Below, piece after piece: positions 34,846-44,764 of a stretch of DNA of 64,000 nt. The translations under genes and the position numbers were made by a program. The notes beneath the pieces were generated by a model. The model did no database searches. It was not told the origin of the DNA and was given only the letters and a program-made list of their open reading frames with translations. Each line of letters opens with the position of its first letter. Within the stretch, counting starts at the first letter, position 1. The DNA is from Pilatotrama ljubarskyi (lineage: Eukaryota; Basidiomycota; Agaricomycetes; Polyporales; Polyporaceae): positions 72,640 to 136,639 of the forward strand of contig MU277709.1 of the NCBI GenBank assembly GCA_022385805.1. Direction: 5' to 3'.

Positions 34846-36537
34846 ACGACCGGCCGAGGACTCAGACTCCGGTGAGCTATCACCGTATGTTTGCCTTCAC
34901 CAATCATGACTGAATCTCCAGGAGTATGTTGGCTTACTTCAGCTGTAGCAGATACTAGGATGTACGTCTGTTCACTCGACTCCTTGCTGCTCAGCATTAA
35001 AGGTATGATGCATCATTCTAGGTACAGGTATTCTCAGCGATGTCAGGGCTCCCATCGCGCTCTCACCCTCCAGCGCCGTCGCGCATATGGCTCAACACGC
35101 ACTTATCACTTCTTCTTGATACTGATGTTCCGCCGCAGGCCCTCACTTGACAATCCCGGAGCACGGGACGGATAAGCCGGTCATTCAGTAGCTCTCATGA
35201 ACTCGTCAGAGCTATGTAAGGTCCTATGACCAAGGCACGGCGAAGCCCTACAATTCAAGTTTACTCTCCTTGCCTAGCCCTAGATTCTTCGGGGGCTGTG
35301 GAAAACTTCCTCAAAACTTCCCGGACCCGTCGAGCTTCGCGCGCTGAGGAGCATTGGGCATTGGTACGGAAGCGGGACAGTGCTTCCGCACTTCGTGCTG
35401 ATGAGTACCTGGCCTCAGTGGCCTGCGATCCATCAGATCTTGGGTCGGCGCTCCCATATACTGTCGACCTGCACACTGCCCGCAGCTTCTGGAAACCCTA
35501 TGCTGAGGCGGCGGTGTATACATTTGAGATACTGCTGGAAGATCTCATGATAGAGACTTCAAGGAAGCATGAGCTTCTATCAACTGCAGGCACTGTTCTC
35601 ACGCGGCGGACTCAGACATACCGTATACGAGGTGTATTGGACTTGGGCTCAACCCTCACACGTGAACGCCGATATGCCTTATGCGTATTCCCCCACGCAC
35701 GTCCATGCGGTCAACGACAGCGAAGACGGAGATGAGTAGACAGAGAAGACAATGTGGACGTGCCGAGGTGAGAAACAGCCTGAGCATCAAGCAGTGATGT
35801 CCCCAATACGGTACCTCTCACCATTCCTGGTACCTTGACGTATCGAATCGCGGCCCAACGGCTCTCCAAGTGGTACAAGGCTGTCCTAGGGTAGCAACGC
35901 ATACGCCAACATCGTCTACGGTGGGAGCAGGGCTGACAGGATAACCGACAAACATCTCCATGCACGCCTCACCTGACCCGCAGTCGGAGCGTCGCTGTGG
36001 CTGGAGCTGCCTTATGCTTCTCTTCATCTCTGTGATGCTCCGCGTGGAGGACAATCAAACTGAAAGCATCGCACAGCTTGGAGATAAGGTGACGGTTCGA
36101 GGATATTCACGAACCCTGTAGTATTGGGAACGGCCTGCAGGACCTTTTCCTACTAGTACCTTTCCTTTATTTCGATCTATTGGATATATCATATACTGCA
36201 AACCCGGGACTTATTGGATGGCTCCCTCCGGAAATCCTCAGTATCGTATAGAAGCATACAACAGGTACGGCAGTGGGGTGACCGTGACCAAGGTGCACCT
36301 GTAGGCCGCTGATTCGCTCTCGTTCAGTCTTCTCCAATCGGATAACCGTCGGACCTGCACGCCACAATGGTTCAGCAGCGAGCGCTGAGCACGCGGGCCT
36401 TGACGTCAAAGTCCTCAGGTTCTTTGAATCCGCTCCCGATAGGTATGGCGAGCGAGCTGCCTGCCCTTGGGATGCCTCAATCCGGCTCACGGGTAGATGG
36501 ACACTGGCCTCGCGGAATGCCGGCGTGAGCACGACGG
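34846..36537. other. Gene-poor stretch before the peptide array
   Basis: Short frames only. The longest, at 35226-35735, has no motif and is probably spurious. A perfect TGACGTCA (CRE-type site) at 36401-36408 lies about 220 bp before DCL copy 3, and a related TGACGTCT occurs at the matching place before copy 4. Confidence 0.45.
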
Positions 36538-36545
36538 TATATAAG
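36538..36545 (+). promoter_or_regulatory. TATA box of DCL peptide copy 3
   Basis: TATATAAG 84 bp before the ATG at 36622. It is preceded by a block (TCGCGGAATGCC...TGAGCAC) that recurs before copy 4. Confidence 0.7.
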
Positions 36546-36621
36546 TTCTTGAGAGTCCTTTCACTCATGTATCGGCAATACCGACTCACCTCACCCAACG
36601 TGCACTACTTGAACAACCAAC

Positions 36622-36852
36622 ATGCGCTTCAGCATCAGATTTCTCCTCAGTTTTCCCATCTTCGCCGTTGTTGCAGCTGCGGCTGTCGTGAGGGATCTAC
36701 GTACGTTCCTTCCATCGGCGGCGACATTCCGCTTATGGTGTATACTGAGGACTGACATTGAATGTCCTCATCTCCCAGCCGTCCCGGATGGCCTTAGGAA
36801 CGATTGCGGGGAGGCATCGGGCGTTGCGCCTAGCCCTGCAGATTGTCTCTGA
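36622..36852 (+). CDS. Small secreted peptide, DCL family (copy 3)
   Basis: Exons 36622-36700 and 36779-36852 (78-nt intron, phase 1) give 50 aa. The signal peptide MRFSIRFLLSFPIFAVVAAA precedes AVVRDLPVPDGLRNDC, a variable spacer and the end SPADCL. Two Cys remain in the mature part (residues 36 and 49), enough for one disulphide. A third exon is implied: a donor at 36860, 7 nt after the TGA, opens a 66-nt 3' UTR intron (branch TAACTCAC, acceptor CTACTAG at 36925). Copy 4 at 37438 is its closest relative: both are 50 aa and share PVPDGLRNDC. Function unknown. Confidence 0.85.
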   Translation: MRFSIRFLLSFPIFAVVAAAAVVRDLRTFLPSAATFRLWCILRTDIECPHLPAVPDGLRNDCGEASGVAPSPADCL

Positions 36853-37355
36853 CGTGCAGGTGAGTAACAATCGTAGATACTACATGCATCTGGATAGTAA
36901 CTCACGGCCGGCTTGCTCCTACTAGTATCGTAGCCACGCAGTGATTCTATCGGAAAGCGGAGATACGGGATGGTGCTGAGCTTGGGCTGGTCCTGAATTC
37001 ATCGTAATATGATACTACTTCAAGGGGGTTCCTGCGCACCTAAGCAATACGTTTTCCCCACGTCTGCTATCTCGACTTGGACTGTACCACAAGCCACACT
37101 GGAACAAAGCGGAACAGTCCCATCCTGTGAGATGAATCAGGGCAGAAATGGGGTCTTGTGAACGCTCATCAAGCCTTCTTCAATCAAACGACCAACGGGT
37201 CCTGTGCGACCAAACTGTCCTGGCAGCTTCAACTGTCCACGCCTTGACGTCTGACCCCGCCTCTGACAGGGACTGTGAGCGTGCCCGCGAAGGACACCTC
37301 AACGCCGCTGACAGGTAGTAGACAGCATCGCGGAACGCCTTCCTGAGCACTGAGG

Positions 37356-37363
37356 TATTTAAG
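37356..37363 (+). promoter_or_regulatory. TATA-like box of DCL peptide copy 4
   Basis: TATTTAAG 82 bp before the ATG at 37438, in the same relative place as in copy 3 and with the same upstream TCGCGGAACGCC...TGAGCAC block. Confidence 0.6.
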
Positions 37364-37437
37364 GCCATCAGAGTTCGCCCAGTGAAGCATCTTCAAATCC
37401 CCGATACCTACCTTGCATCAATCGTTGAACGTTCGCC

Positions 37438-37664
37438 ATGCTATTCAGCGTCAAACTCCTCGTCAGCTTGCCCATCTTCGTCGTTGCTGCAGCCGCCGCC
37501 GTCGTGAGGGACTTGCGTACGTCCCGTCTACCAGCTGCAGCTCTCACATCTACCGCGTATGTGACTGAGAACTTCCTGTCGAATTTACAGCCGTCCCAGA
37601 TGGCCTGAGAAACGATTGCGTAGTGGCGGATGCGAGCGCACTCAACCCTGGGGATTGCCTGTGA
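37438..37664 (+). CDS. Small secreted peptide, DCL family (copy 4)
   Basis: Exons 37438-37516 and 37591-37664 (74-nt intron, phase 1) give 50 aa. It starts MLF rather than MRF, otherwise the leader matches copy 3 (SVKLLVSLPIFVVAAAAAVV). The mature part has RDLPVPDGLRNDC and ends NPGDCL; the residues between the two Cys differ from copy 3 almost throughout. The 3' UTR intron donor (37672) is 7 nt after the stop, exactly as in copy 3, and the intron ends near 37753. Promoter, exon sizes and leader point to a recent tandem duplication with rapid change of the middle of the peptide. Function unknown. Confidence 0.85.
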
Positions 37665-37753
37665 GGTGAAGGTGGGTGACGATCGCAGGTTTCACGTGAC
37701 TATCGAGAGTAACTCGCCGTCGGCTTCGTCTCAGCGCCGTCTTCACCCGGTAG

Positions 37754-40267
37754 TTTTCTTCGAACTGGGGGCATACGACGGGCGGCGATATGCCATCTAG
37801 CGCTGTTCGACGCGACGGTGCGGACGCTGGAAAGTCTTGAATGATGTAACTTCACCGGAGGATCTATGCACCTCTGTGACACGATCTTGTTGCTATGGAC
37901 TAAGACTGTATGCCTTGAGAGGGAGCGCAGAACAACGTCACCTTCTCGGAAAACATAAGCAGACACGGGGCCTTCCTGGTGCAAAGCCCAACCACGACCA
38001 GCGTGTACGTGCGTTTCCAGACACGCTTAGACGGTCACATCAGGTAGTGCAGAGACGGCGCTCGTGTGGTATGTCGTACGTCATGCGATACCCTCTATAG
38101 CGGCTAATGTGGTCGTCAGACACCGTAATCACGCGGAGAAGATGTTTACAGATTTGTGGGTTGCGTATGCATGTCGACACGTAACGACGGAGCGACGGCG
38201 AGGGCACCGGGTAGCCGACGACCTGTACCAGCAAGGTGCAAATCGATAGACCATGGTCAAAAACTTACGCTCAGGCTACCCCACGATCCGATGGAGATCA
38301 TGGCCTTAAAGGCTGTACGAGGCGCCTATCTGTTCCATCGTCCTCCGCCTTTGAGGAGACGAAGTGGTGCGGGCAACGTTAACATTCCTATCTTGGACTC
38401 GCGTAGTCTACGCGGGTCTGAGCACGGATTTTGGACCGCGGTCTATCGTTCTGCACCCTGCTGACAGAGAGAGCACGGGTGAGCGCAGAACTTTGCCGTA
38501 ACGTATTCCGGGAATCCGGAACGTGCTGCGCAAAGTTGCTAACCATCCGGGGATATTATCCTGCGAAAATCCAATCCTTGCCTTGGGAGCCTAAGCCACG
38601 ATTTCAAGGCAGCGCCCAAGGAGAGCTTTGATGCATGGTGTGTTTCAATGCGCGTATCGCCCGTGCATCAAACTCACAGGAAGATCGTGGTTGCACCTAC
38701 AGTATAACCTCGGAATGCCTTCGTAGAACCGGAAACTGTGATGTGCGAGGAGATGGGCTCCGACGAAGAGAAAATGCGCGGGCTCACGCACCTGATCAGG
38801 CGGTAGCTGACGCCAACCTGCATCTGTTGTGGACCTTCTGATATAGCACGTACGGCTTCTCTTGTGTCGCTCTAGCCATCAGAGCGGTGAAAAGGGGGGA
38901 GGGATTAGCATCCCGTTCGAGCATTGCCAACAACAAGGAAAGATCATCCGCGTGTTAGAATCCCACTGGCCTACGCAAGCTCTGATAAGACATCAAAGCA
39001 GTCAAGACACGCTGCATTATCGAAGAAAAACTCACCTTATACTGTTTCGCGGCCGTCATTCAGAGCGACTCTCTCCGTAGGTCCCCTCCCGTGCCATTCC
39101 GAGGGGTTGGCCCGGGACGGGCCTCCTACTCGAACCTCCATCGAGACAGTAACGCTGCGTCGAATGCCAGCGGCTGGCTCCAAGACATAAGAGCGAGTGG
39201 ATTGTGACTCCGAAGGATTAGATTGCAGTGTTGGGAAGCCGTCTAGTAGCTCATCGTGCTGGCGATCACGTCCAACCCGCCCGAGGTGACTAGCGTTTCA
39301 TTTTCGTCTTCTTACGTGCTGCAGTTGCGTTATCATGGCTCATGCTTGCAGGTCAGAGATGTGCAATGTATACTTGAGAGTCCAATGTTAGACCGTGTTC
39401 GAACTAGCGCTGAGGACGGGACACGCTGTGCGGAGGCGGGCATAGGCGCCCTGTCCGTGGCAGGCTCATGGAGTCTGACGGTCTCTGACCTCCACTTCGA
39501 TGCTCCTTATTAGTAGGCTCTGTTGCCATTCACAACACTTACGCGTGTGCACCGCGTGCGCGGAAGTAACATCAGACCCACTGAAACAAGCCGCCAAATA
39601 GCGCATCTCTGTTCTTCCTCTCCGGCCAGAAACGAGACTGCAAGGTATGTCGCTACCTACCTTCCACATAAATCAGTCAGTAAACTAGTACTCTTGCAAG
39701 CCTACCGCACTCCTTGGTCTAACAATCCACAGGCACATATGTGGGCGATAGCTAATCCTAGCCGATCCGGAGGTTAGCAGGTCACTGGATCGGCCATCCC
39801 GAACTGACGCACTCACCGAGTTTTGCATGCACCGCGCCGCTTAAACCATACTGTAAACATCCGAGCCGGAGAAGGACGAGCTGAGGCACAAACCGAGAAG
39901 CACCGCCTAAAGGAGCGCAATAATCCCAGGATATGAGGGGTTGTTACGCCGCGCCTGACCGGTCTGACCCTCTGGTGTCTTCTATCATCCTGAAGAACCG
40001 CAGTCACTTCCTGAAGGGGATGATAGAATTCTCAGGACGCACCGACACCATCCAGCTTCGGAGGCGTGCTTGCATCGTTGGCCGCGGATACTCGGTGTCT
40101 GTCGCCATGATGCAGACAGCCGAACTCGTAGAATATTCCTTGGAAGCTCTACCGCGCCGGCGCCCCGTTTGTCCGGAGAAGTTCAGAAGACGAGCTAGAA
40201 TTGATCACTCCGGCATGATGTTGCGGTGAGCGCGGTGGAGTCAGCATGGTACGCTGGGTCAGCGCGG
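37754..40267. other. Gene-empty 2.5 kb inside the peptide array
   Basis: Stops are frequent on both strands. I searched it for more DCL copies by leader, phase-1 donor and DCL-stop end and found none. No transposon ends or long repeats were visible by eye. Confidence 0.45.
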
Positions 40268-40275
40268 TATATAAG
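40268..40275 (+). promoter_or_regulatory. TATA box of DCL peptide copy 5
   Basis: TATATAAG 88 bp before the ATG at 40356. Confidence 0.7.
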
Positions 40276-40355
40276 GGCTACGGAACTCGTCGGCGCAGAC
40301 CCATCGGACTATCCGACACTTTCACTCCTCACCCCTTCTGCACACGACAGTCAAC

Positions 40356-40559
40356 ATGCGCTTCACACTGGCCTTCCTGCTCGCCTTCGCTGCGGCCGCG
40401 TCCGCTGCTGTTGTCCGCGAACTCCGTACGTCCCTTGTACATACCAGGGCCTCCAGCATGCGACAACCGACCTCGCTCATGCTTATAGCTGTCGCCGACA
40501 CCATTACTCCCAACTGCGAAGCGCTGGTTGACACCCCCAACCCCGCTGACTGTCTCTAA
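40356..40559 (+). CDS. Small secreted peptide, DCL family (copy 5)
   Basis: Exons 40356-40425 and 40489-40559 (63-nt intron, phase 1) give 46 aa. The leader MRFTLAFLLAFAAAASAA is followed by VVRELPVADTITPNC and the end NPADCL; Cys are at residues 33 and 45. The spliced 3' UTR is again indicated: GTGAGC at 40568, 8 nt after TAA, with a CACTCAC branch and an AG at 40624. Unspliced reading of the first intron stays open in this copy, so a retained-intron product is possible in principle. Function unknown. Confidence 0.85.
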   Translation: MRFTLAFLLAFAAAASAAVVRELRTSLVHTRASSMRQPTSLMLIAVADTITPNCEALVDTPNPADCL

Positions 40560-40624
40560 TGCATCAGGTGAGCAGCAAGTCCTGCTACACCTCGTCGAAC
40601 ACACACTCACCGGGCCTTGTGAAG

Positions 40625-41605
40625 GACAACCATATGCAACCAACGTCGCGCACATGTCTGTCGAGTCTCGAAGGGATTCAGGAGTGATGTTACCTCGAGG
40701 TTGTTCGATAAGTGTAGTCGTGCACCTGTACTTGTTGTGGGCGGCATTCACAACGGATCGTCGTCGTACATTCTGATATCAATGTCGCCTCGCGAGCCTG
40801 GTGCAATGGTTTTCCGACGGGATCGTTCACTTGCTATGGAGATAGTCGTCATGTTATTGTTCACGACTATCTCCCGTCCGAGGTGCTGACGGGCAAGTGA
40901 AGCATGCCAGTGCAAGCCCGATACCATGACGGACTTGGTCAGGGTTGCGTACCCAATCTACTGGTGCTAGAGATGGGACACACCCATATGGGATATGATG
41001 CTATCCTCCATGAATGCCAGTGGGCGCACTCATAACGAGTGGCCAGTACCATTACTACCATGCACCACGGGATTGTCAGGAAGACGATTTGGGGGTTCGT
41101 CCTGGCAATTCAACAGGTTTACAAGCTCGCAATGGCAATACCACCTCACATGAGACGAACAGGCCGCAGGTACCAGAGCGCCGACTAGTCTCATAGCGCG
41201 CAGCGAACGAAGACATGGGAAGTACCATAGAGTACATACCTGGACTATCAGAAGGGTGGAGCGTCATGCCCATCAGCATGCTGGATAGATCATCGAGGCG
41301 AACGCGTGGAGCATCAGTCCGAGGATCGACGACACGCAGATAGTGCTCCTACAATGCAGATAAGGCTGCATCCCATGAAAGGTGAGCGACTGTCGAAAGG
41401 AAGCGGCAGCGTTGATGCCACACTCACCGCTGTCCGCTCAGTTGAGGCCATCACGACCTTCTCCTTCAAGGAAGCCGCTCACAATCATGCTTGACCGAAC
41501 TGCGAGAAGCAGAAGCACTTGGAATTGTTCAGACATTTCCCCGCCCCCATAGGGTATGTCGATCTCTGTGGGCATCGGATGGGCGGGCGCAGCAGGCCAC
41601 GGCGG
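40625..41605. other. Intergenic within the peptide array
   Basis: About 1 kb with short frames only. Nothing was recognised beyond the presumed 3' exon of copy 5 and the promoter of copy 6. Confidence 0.45.
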
Positions 41606-41613
41606 TATAAGAG
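41606..41613 (+). promoter_or_regulatory. TATA box of DCL peptide copy 6
   Basis: TATAAGAG 72 bp before the ATG at 41678. Confidence 0.65.
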
Positions 41614-41677
41614 GAGCATCGGAGGCGTACGAGATACTCAGACACACCGATATCCAGCAGACAGTCAAACGACCATA

Positions 41678-41909
41678 ATGCGCTTCGCTACCAACCTCCT
41701 ACTCGTCCTGTCTTTCGTCGCGGCCCTCGCGATTGCTCACCCTGTCAGGGAGCTTCGTAAGTCCCGTCATGATCACCCACGGTCCTGAGTGTTCATTTGA
41801 CGCCGTGCATCCTCTAGCCGTTCCGGAGGGGGTGACACCCGACTGCCGCCGTGCTGTAGATGCGGCGGGCGAGCTAATCGCAACGCCTAACCCGGGCGAC
41901 TGCCTCTAA
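41678..41909 (+). CDS. Small secreted peptide, DCL family (copy 6)
   Basis: Exons 41678-41756 and 41818-41909 (61-nt intron, phase 1) give 56 aa, the longest copy. The leader is MRFATNLLLVLSFVAALAIA. HPVRELPVPEGVTPDC follows, then a longer spacer and the end NPGDCL. The HPV start of the mature part is shared with copy 7. A 3' UTR intron runs from 41918 (GTGAGT, 8 nt after TAA) to 41972, with a GCTCAC branch. The 5' leader shares short blocks (CGATATCC, AGTCA) with that of copy 7. Function unknown. Confidence 0.85.
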
Positions 41910-41972
41910 CAAACGAGGTGAGTGACAGGTCTATCCTCAGCGCATGACCCTAGCTCACCCCTTCGTCATCAG

Positions 41973-43523
41973 AGCACTAGAGCTTGATGATCAACCTTGG
42001 GCAATCGTCTGTGTGCGCACATCGAGGAACGGTGATGCATGGTCGGATGGTGTGCGATGTGTAGATTGTAGTACTTCGGTGATATCAGAAGGGTGCCTAT
42101 CGCGAAGTTACGAGATACAAGGGGGCCCTATGCGCAGCGTCATGAGTGTGATGTGAGAATGTACCGTCAGTGAAACTCTTCGCAAGACACTCGAAGAGGA
42201 TCATAGCCTGCAAAGAGGAAAGCGTACCTATCACAGAACTTCCAAGAAATCATGGGTCAGCGCAGGTCCTCAGGGCCCTCGTCGTGATGCCCCCATCTCC
42301 TTTCCCAGTGCATCATATGACCGCGCTCTCAGAGGGAACGAGACAGAAGATGAGAGCTGCCAAGCGGGATGCACCGATACGAATGCATCCAGTAGCCATA
42401 AGGCTGGTGAGACGCTTACGGACGTGTCTTTGCTGCGGCAAGCTTCAACCGTCTCACGGCAAGGTCTTCCGCGCGTACACAGCAAAACACAGGCAGTGAA
42501 CGTCACGATTACAACGCCGTAGCTGCTAAGAGAAAGCCATCACTGGGACTGGCTCGTATCATCGGCGACGGCTGATGCAAGCCTACTCGGGAGTCTGATG
42601 CGCACCTTCGATAACGTTGATGTTATTTATGCACAGCTTGAACGTGATGGAGCGGCCTGCGTACCGTCCCGATGGCGCCGCAGCACTCCAGTCGAGCCTA
42701 AGTGTGCAACATACATAGAGAAAGGGTGGTTGAACGTGCACAACTGTTGGTTGAACAACTCGATCGCAGCATGTTCAGCCGATGCGTATCAAGGCAGTAC
42801 TCCGACACTAACCGTGGTCCATGGCTTGACGCGTATCCAGAGCCTCGTTGAGGTGGTCTGGAACGGAAACGTACTGTATGCCATTTTCAGCAGGCCTCCC
42901 TCCCTGCATTGCTTGCTGGTTTTTCGTTTGGAAGCCTCATGATCCTTTGCGCGCTGCGTTTTTGATCTGCATCAGCCGAGACCACACACTTGGAGGATAT
43001 GGTCATGCGGGTTTGACACGCTTGAGAACGCACATGGCTATAGTAGAGGTCCATGTTCGTAGAGTTCCCGGGCCGGTGACAGCAGTCTGTTATCAGGCTG
43101 GAAGCGCCATCTGGTAACAGTGCGCGGTGAGAAGGAAAGCAAGTACAACAGGGCGTCAGCCAGTATCGACCACTAATAACCCGCCGTAATCCCGCAATAT
43201 ACTATAGGCCGAGATATTGACGTGTGGGGCACCCCGACACGAGGGCGGGCACTGATGAGGATTGCGGTACCGCCTCTGCAAATCAGACGGAGCCCAATCA
43301 CCGCGCGACTATCAATCACTAGGAACGAAAAACAGAAGTCGCGCTCGCCAAGGCTTTGCTCGCTCCGAGCTCGAGATCACACCCTGTGTAGTGTGGAGCA
43401 GTGATCGCACGGCGGAGAGGAAAGACATGGGGTTCCGGAGGATTCGTGGAAGCGGCCAGCAACCGCACGCTCGGCCAAGGAGGACTTGTCTGCCCGAATC
43501 GGCGCAGCAGTGCGTTGCCCAGG
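41973..43523. other. Intergenic within the peptide array
   Basis: About 1.5 kb. Near 42668 the string CCGTCCCGATGGC resembles the start of exon 2 of the DCL genes (CCGTCCCGGATGGC), but no leader, Cys or DCL end accompanies it. No gene is called. Confidence 0.4.
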
Positions 43524-43532
43524 GATAAAAGG
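43524..43532 (+). promoter_or_regulatory. TATA-like box of DCL peptide copy 7
   Basis: GATAAAAGG about 77 bp before the ATG at 43602. Confidence 0.6.
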
Positions 43533-43601
43533 ACGGACAAGCTGGATGGAAGTCCTCAGACTCACCGCCATCGATATCCGACCGGAAGTCATACAGCCAA
43601 T

Positions 43602-43799
43602 ATGCGCTTCATCACCAAGGTCCTCCTCGTCTTGCCCCTTCTGGCTGCTCTCGTGGTCGCTCACCCCGTGGAGCTTCGTATGTCCATTACACCGTAGAGT
43701 ACGGGAACAGCATGACCTGACCTACCTGATGCTCCTTCTGCAGCCGTACCCGATGGCACTCCGCAGCCTAACTGCCCGAATGCAGCAGACTGCCTCTAA
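43602..43799 (+). CDS. Small secreted peptide, DCL family (copy 7)
   Basis: Exons 43602-43677 and 43744-43799 (66-nt intron, phase 1) give 43 aa, the shortest copy. The leader MRFITKVLLVLPLLAALVVA precedes HPVELPVPDGTPQPNC; only six residues then separate the first Cys from the last, and the end is NAADCL. It lacks the Arg found in the VREL/VRDL segment of copies 3-6. The 3' UTR intron donor GTAAGT lies at 43809, 9 nt after TAA, with a CTTAC branch and an AG at 43861. Function unknown. Confidence 0.85.
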
Positions 43800-43861
43800 A
43801 TTAACCGTGTAAGTAAACGTTGGCGATCGCACCACCCAAGAACTTCAACTTACCCCCGTAG

Positions 43862-44764
43862 TCCCCACAGCGGCGCACCTCGACAGAGACGTTAGGTGCC
43901 GTATGCTCGAAGGGTGGTGGTGGTGATACCGCCGCGGTGTCTCTATTCCTGTATATCTCGGATGTATCAGTCAGCTTTTTCAAGCACGGGTATTTATGCG
44001 TTGTAAATAATGGCCAAGAAACGAGAGAGGAGCACACGTCTGCATTGTTGAGTGACAGGTGCAGTTGTCTGCGAACGCAGCTAACCTAGGGAATTGGCGG
44101 CGTAGGGAGCGAGCGGAGAAGTACTTCGACGTTCGGCTTGAATCCGCAAGTTTTAAGGCCCTCAATGAGCACAAGAATTGTACTGTTCAGGCATCTCCTA
44201 TTCACCCCTCGCCGATGCGCACGGTGCCCGCGCGTACGACGGCGCTAGTATAAGAGGACTCCACACGGCAAGCTGGGGAGCTACGCCCAGAAGCCCCAGG
44301 TGCAGCCGGCAATGCAGCTCATGGCCATTGTCATAGCATGATGAGGAAAAACAGCCAAGACTTCAGCTATGAATAAAGCTTGAGGTCGAACCTACTTCGC
44401 AGCAGAAATGAACCACTTACAGAGGGCAATCGCAGGACACCCCAACTCAAAACGCCTATTGAGCTCCTAAATTCTGAGCTAGATGGCAGTGTATAAGTAA
44501 GAGCGGATAAGTGTAGCTCCTGTTCTCAACTACGATGCGAGAAATGCATGCAACTTTGCAAGGTGAGCGTCGGAAGGAGGTGGATAGCCACGTGCCAGAG
44601 AGAGAAGTGGTCCACGAGCGCTTGCCGAATTGGGATGGGGGACTCGGCCGGCGCTTCGACCCTCGAGGCCACAACGACATCCCACCACTTTCTACACTCG
44701 GTCGGAACGACCGCTGCTTCCATACACAACGCGCATTTCTGTATCATAAAGCTTGCAACTCGTT
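43862..44764. other. Intergenic before XRN1
   Basis: Contains an isolated TATA-like GTATAAGAGGA near 44250 that resembles the promoter of DCL copy 6, but no peptide gene follows it, so it may be a relic. A second, GTATAAGTAAG, near 44492 may belong to XRN1. Confidence 0.4.

Noticed and set aside
35226..35735. A 169-codon plus-strand frame as a gene
   Set aside because: No motif, no splice support, and the surrounding DNA is decayed in character.
42660..42720. An extra DCL copy suggested by CCGTCCCGATGGC
   Set aside because: No leader, intron acceptor, Cys or DCL-stop follows; the match is about 13 bases and may be chance or a very old relic.
10520..43799. DCL peptides as lipid-modified mating pheromones
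   Set aside because: Basidiomycete pheromones end in a CaaX box with Cys four from the end. Here Cys is second from the end, and a signal peptide is present, which CaaX pheromones lack.
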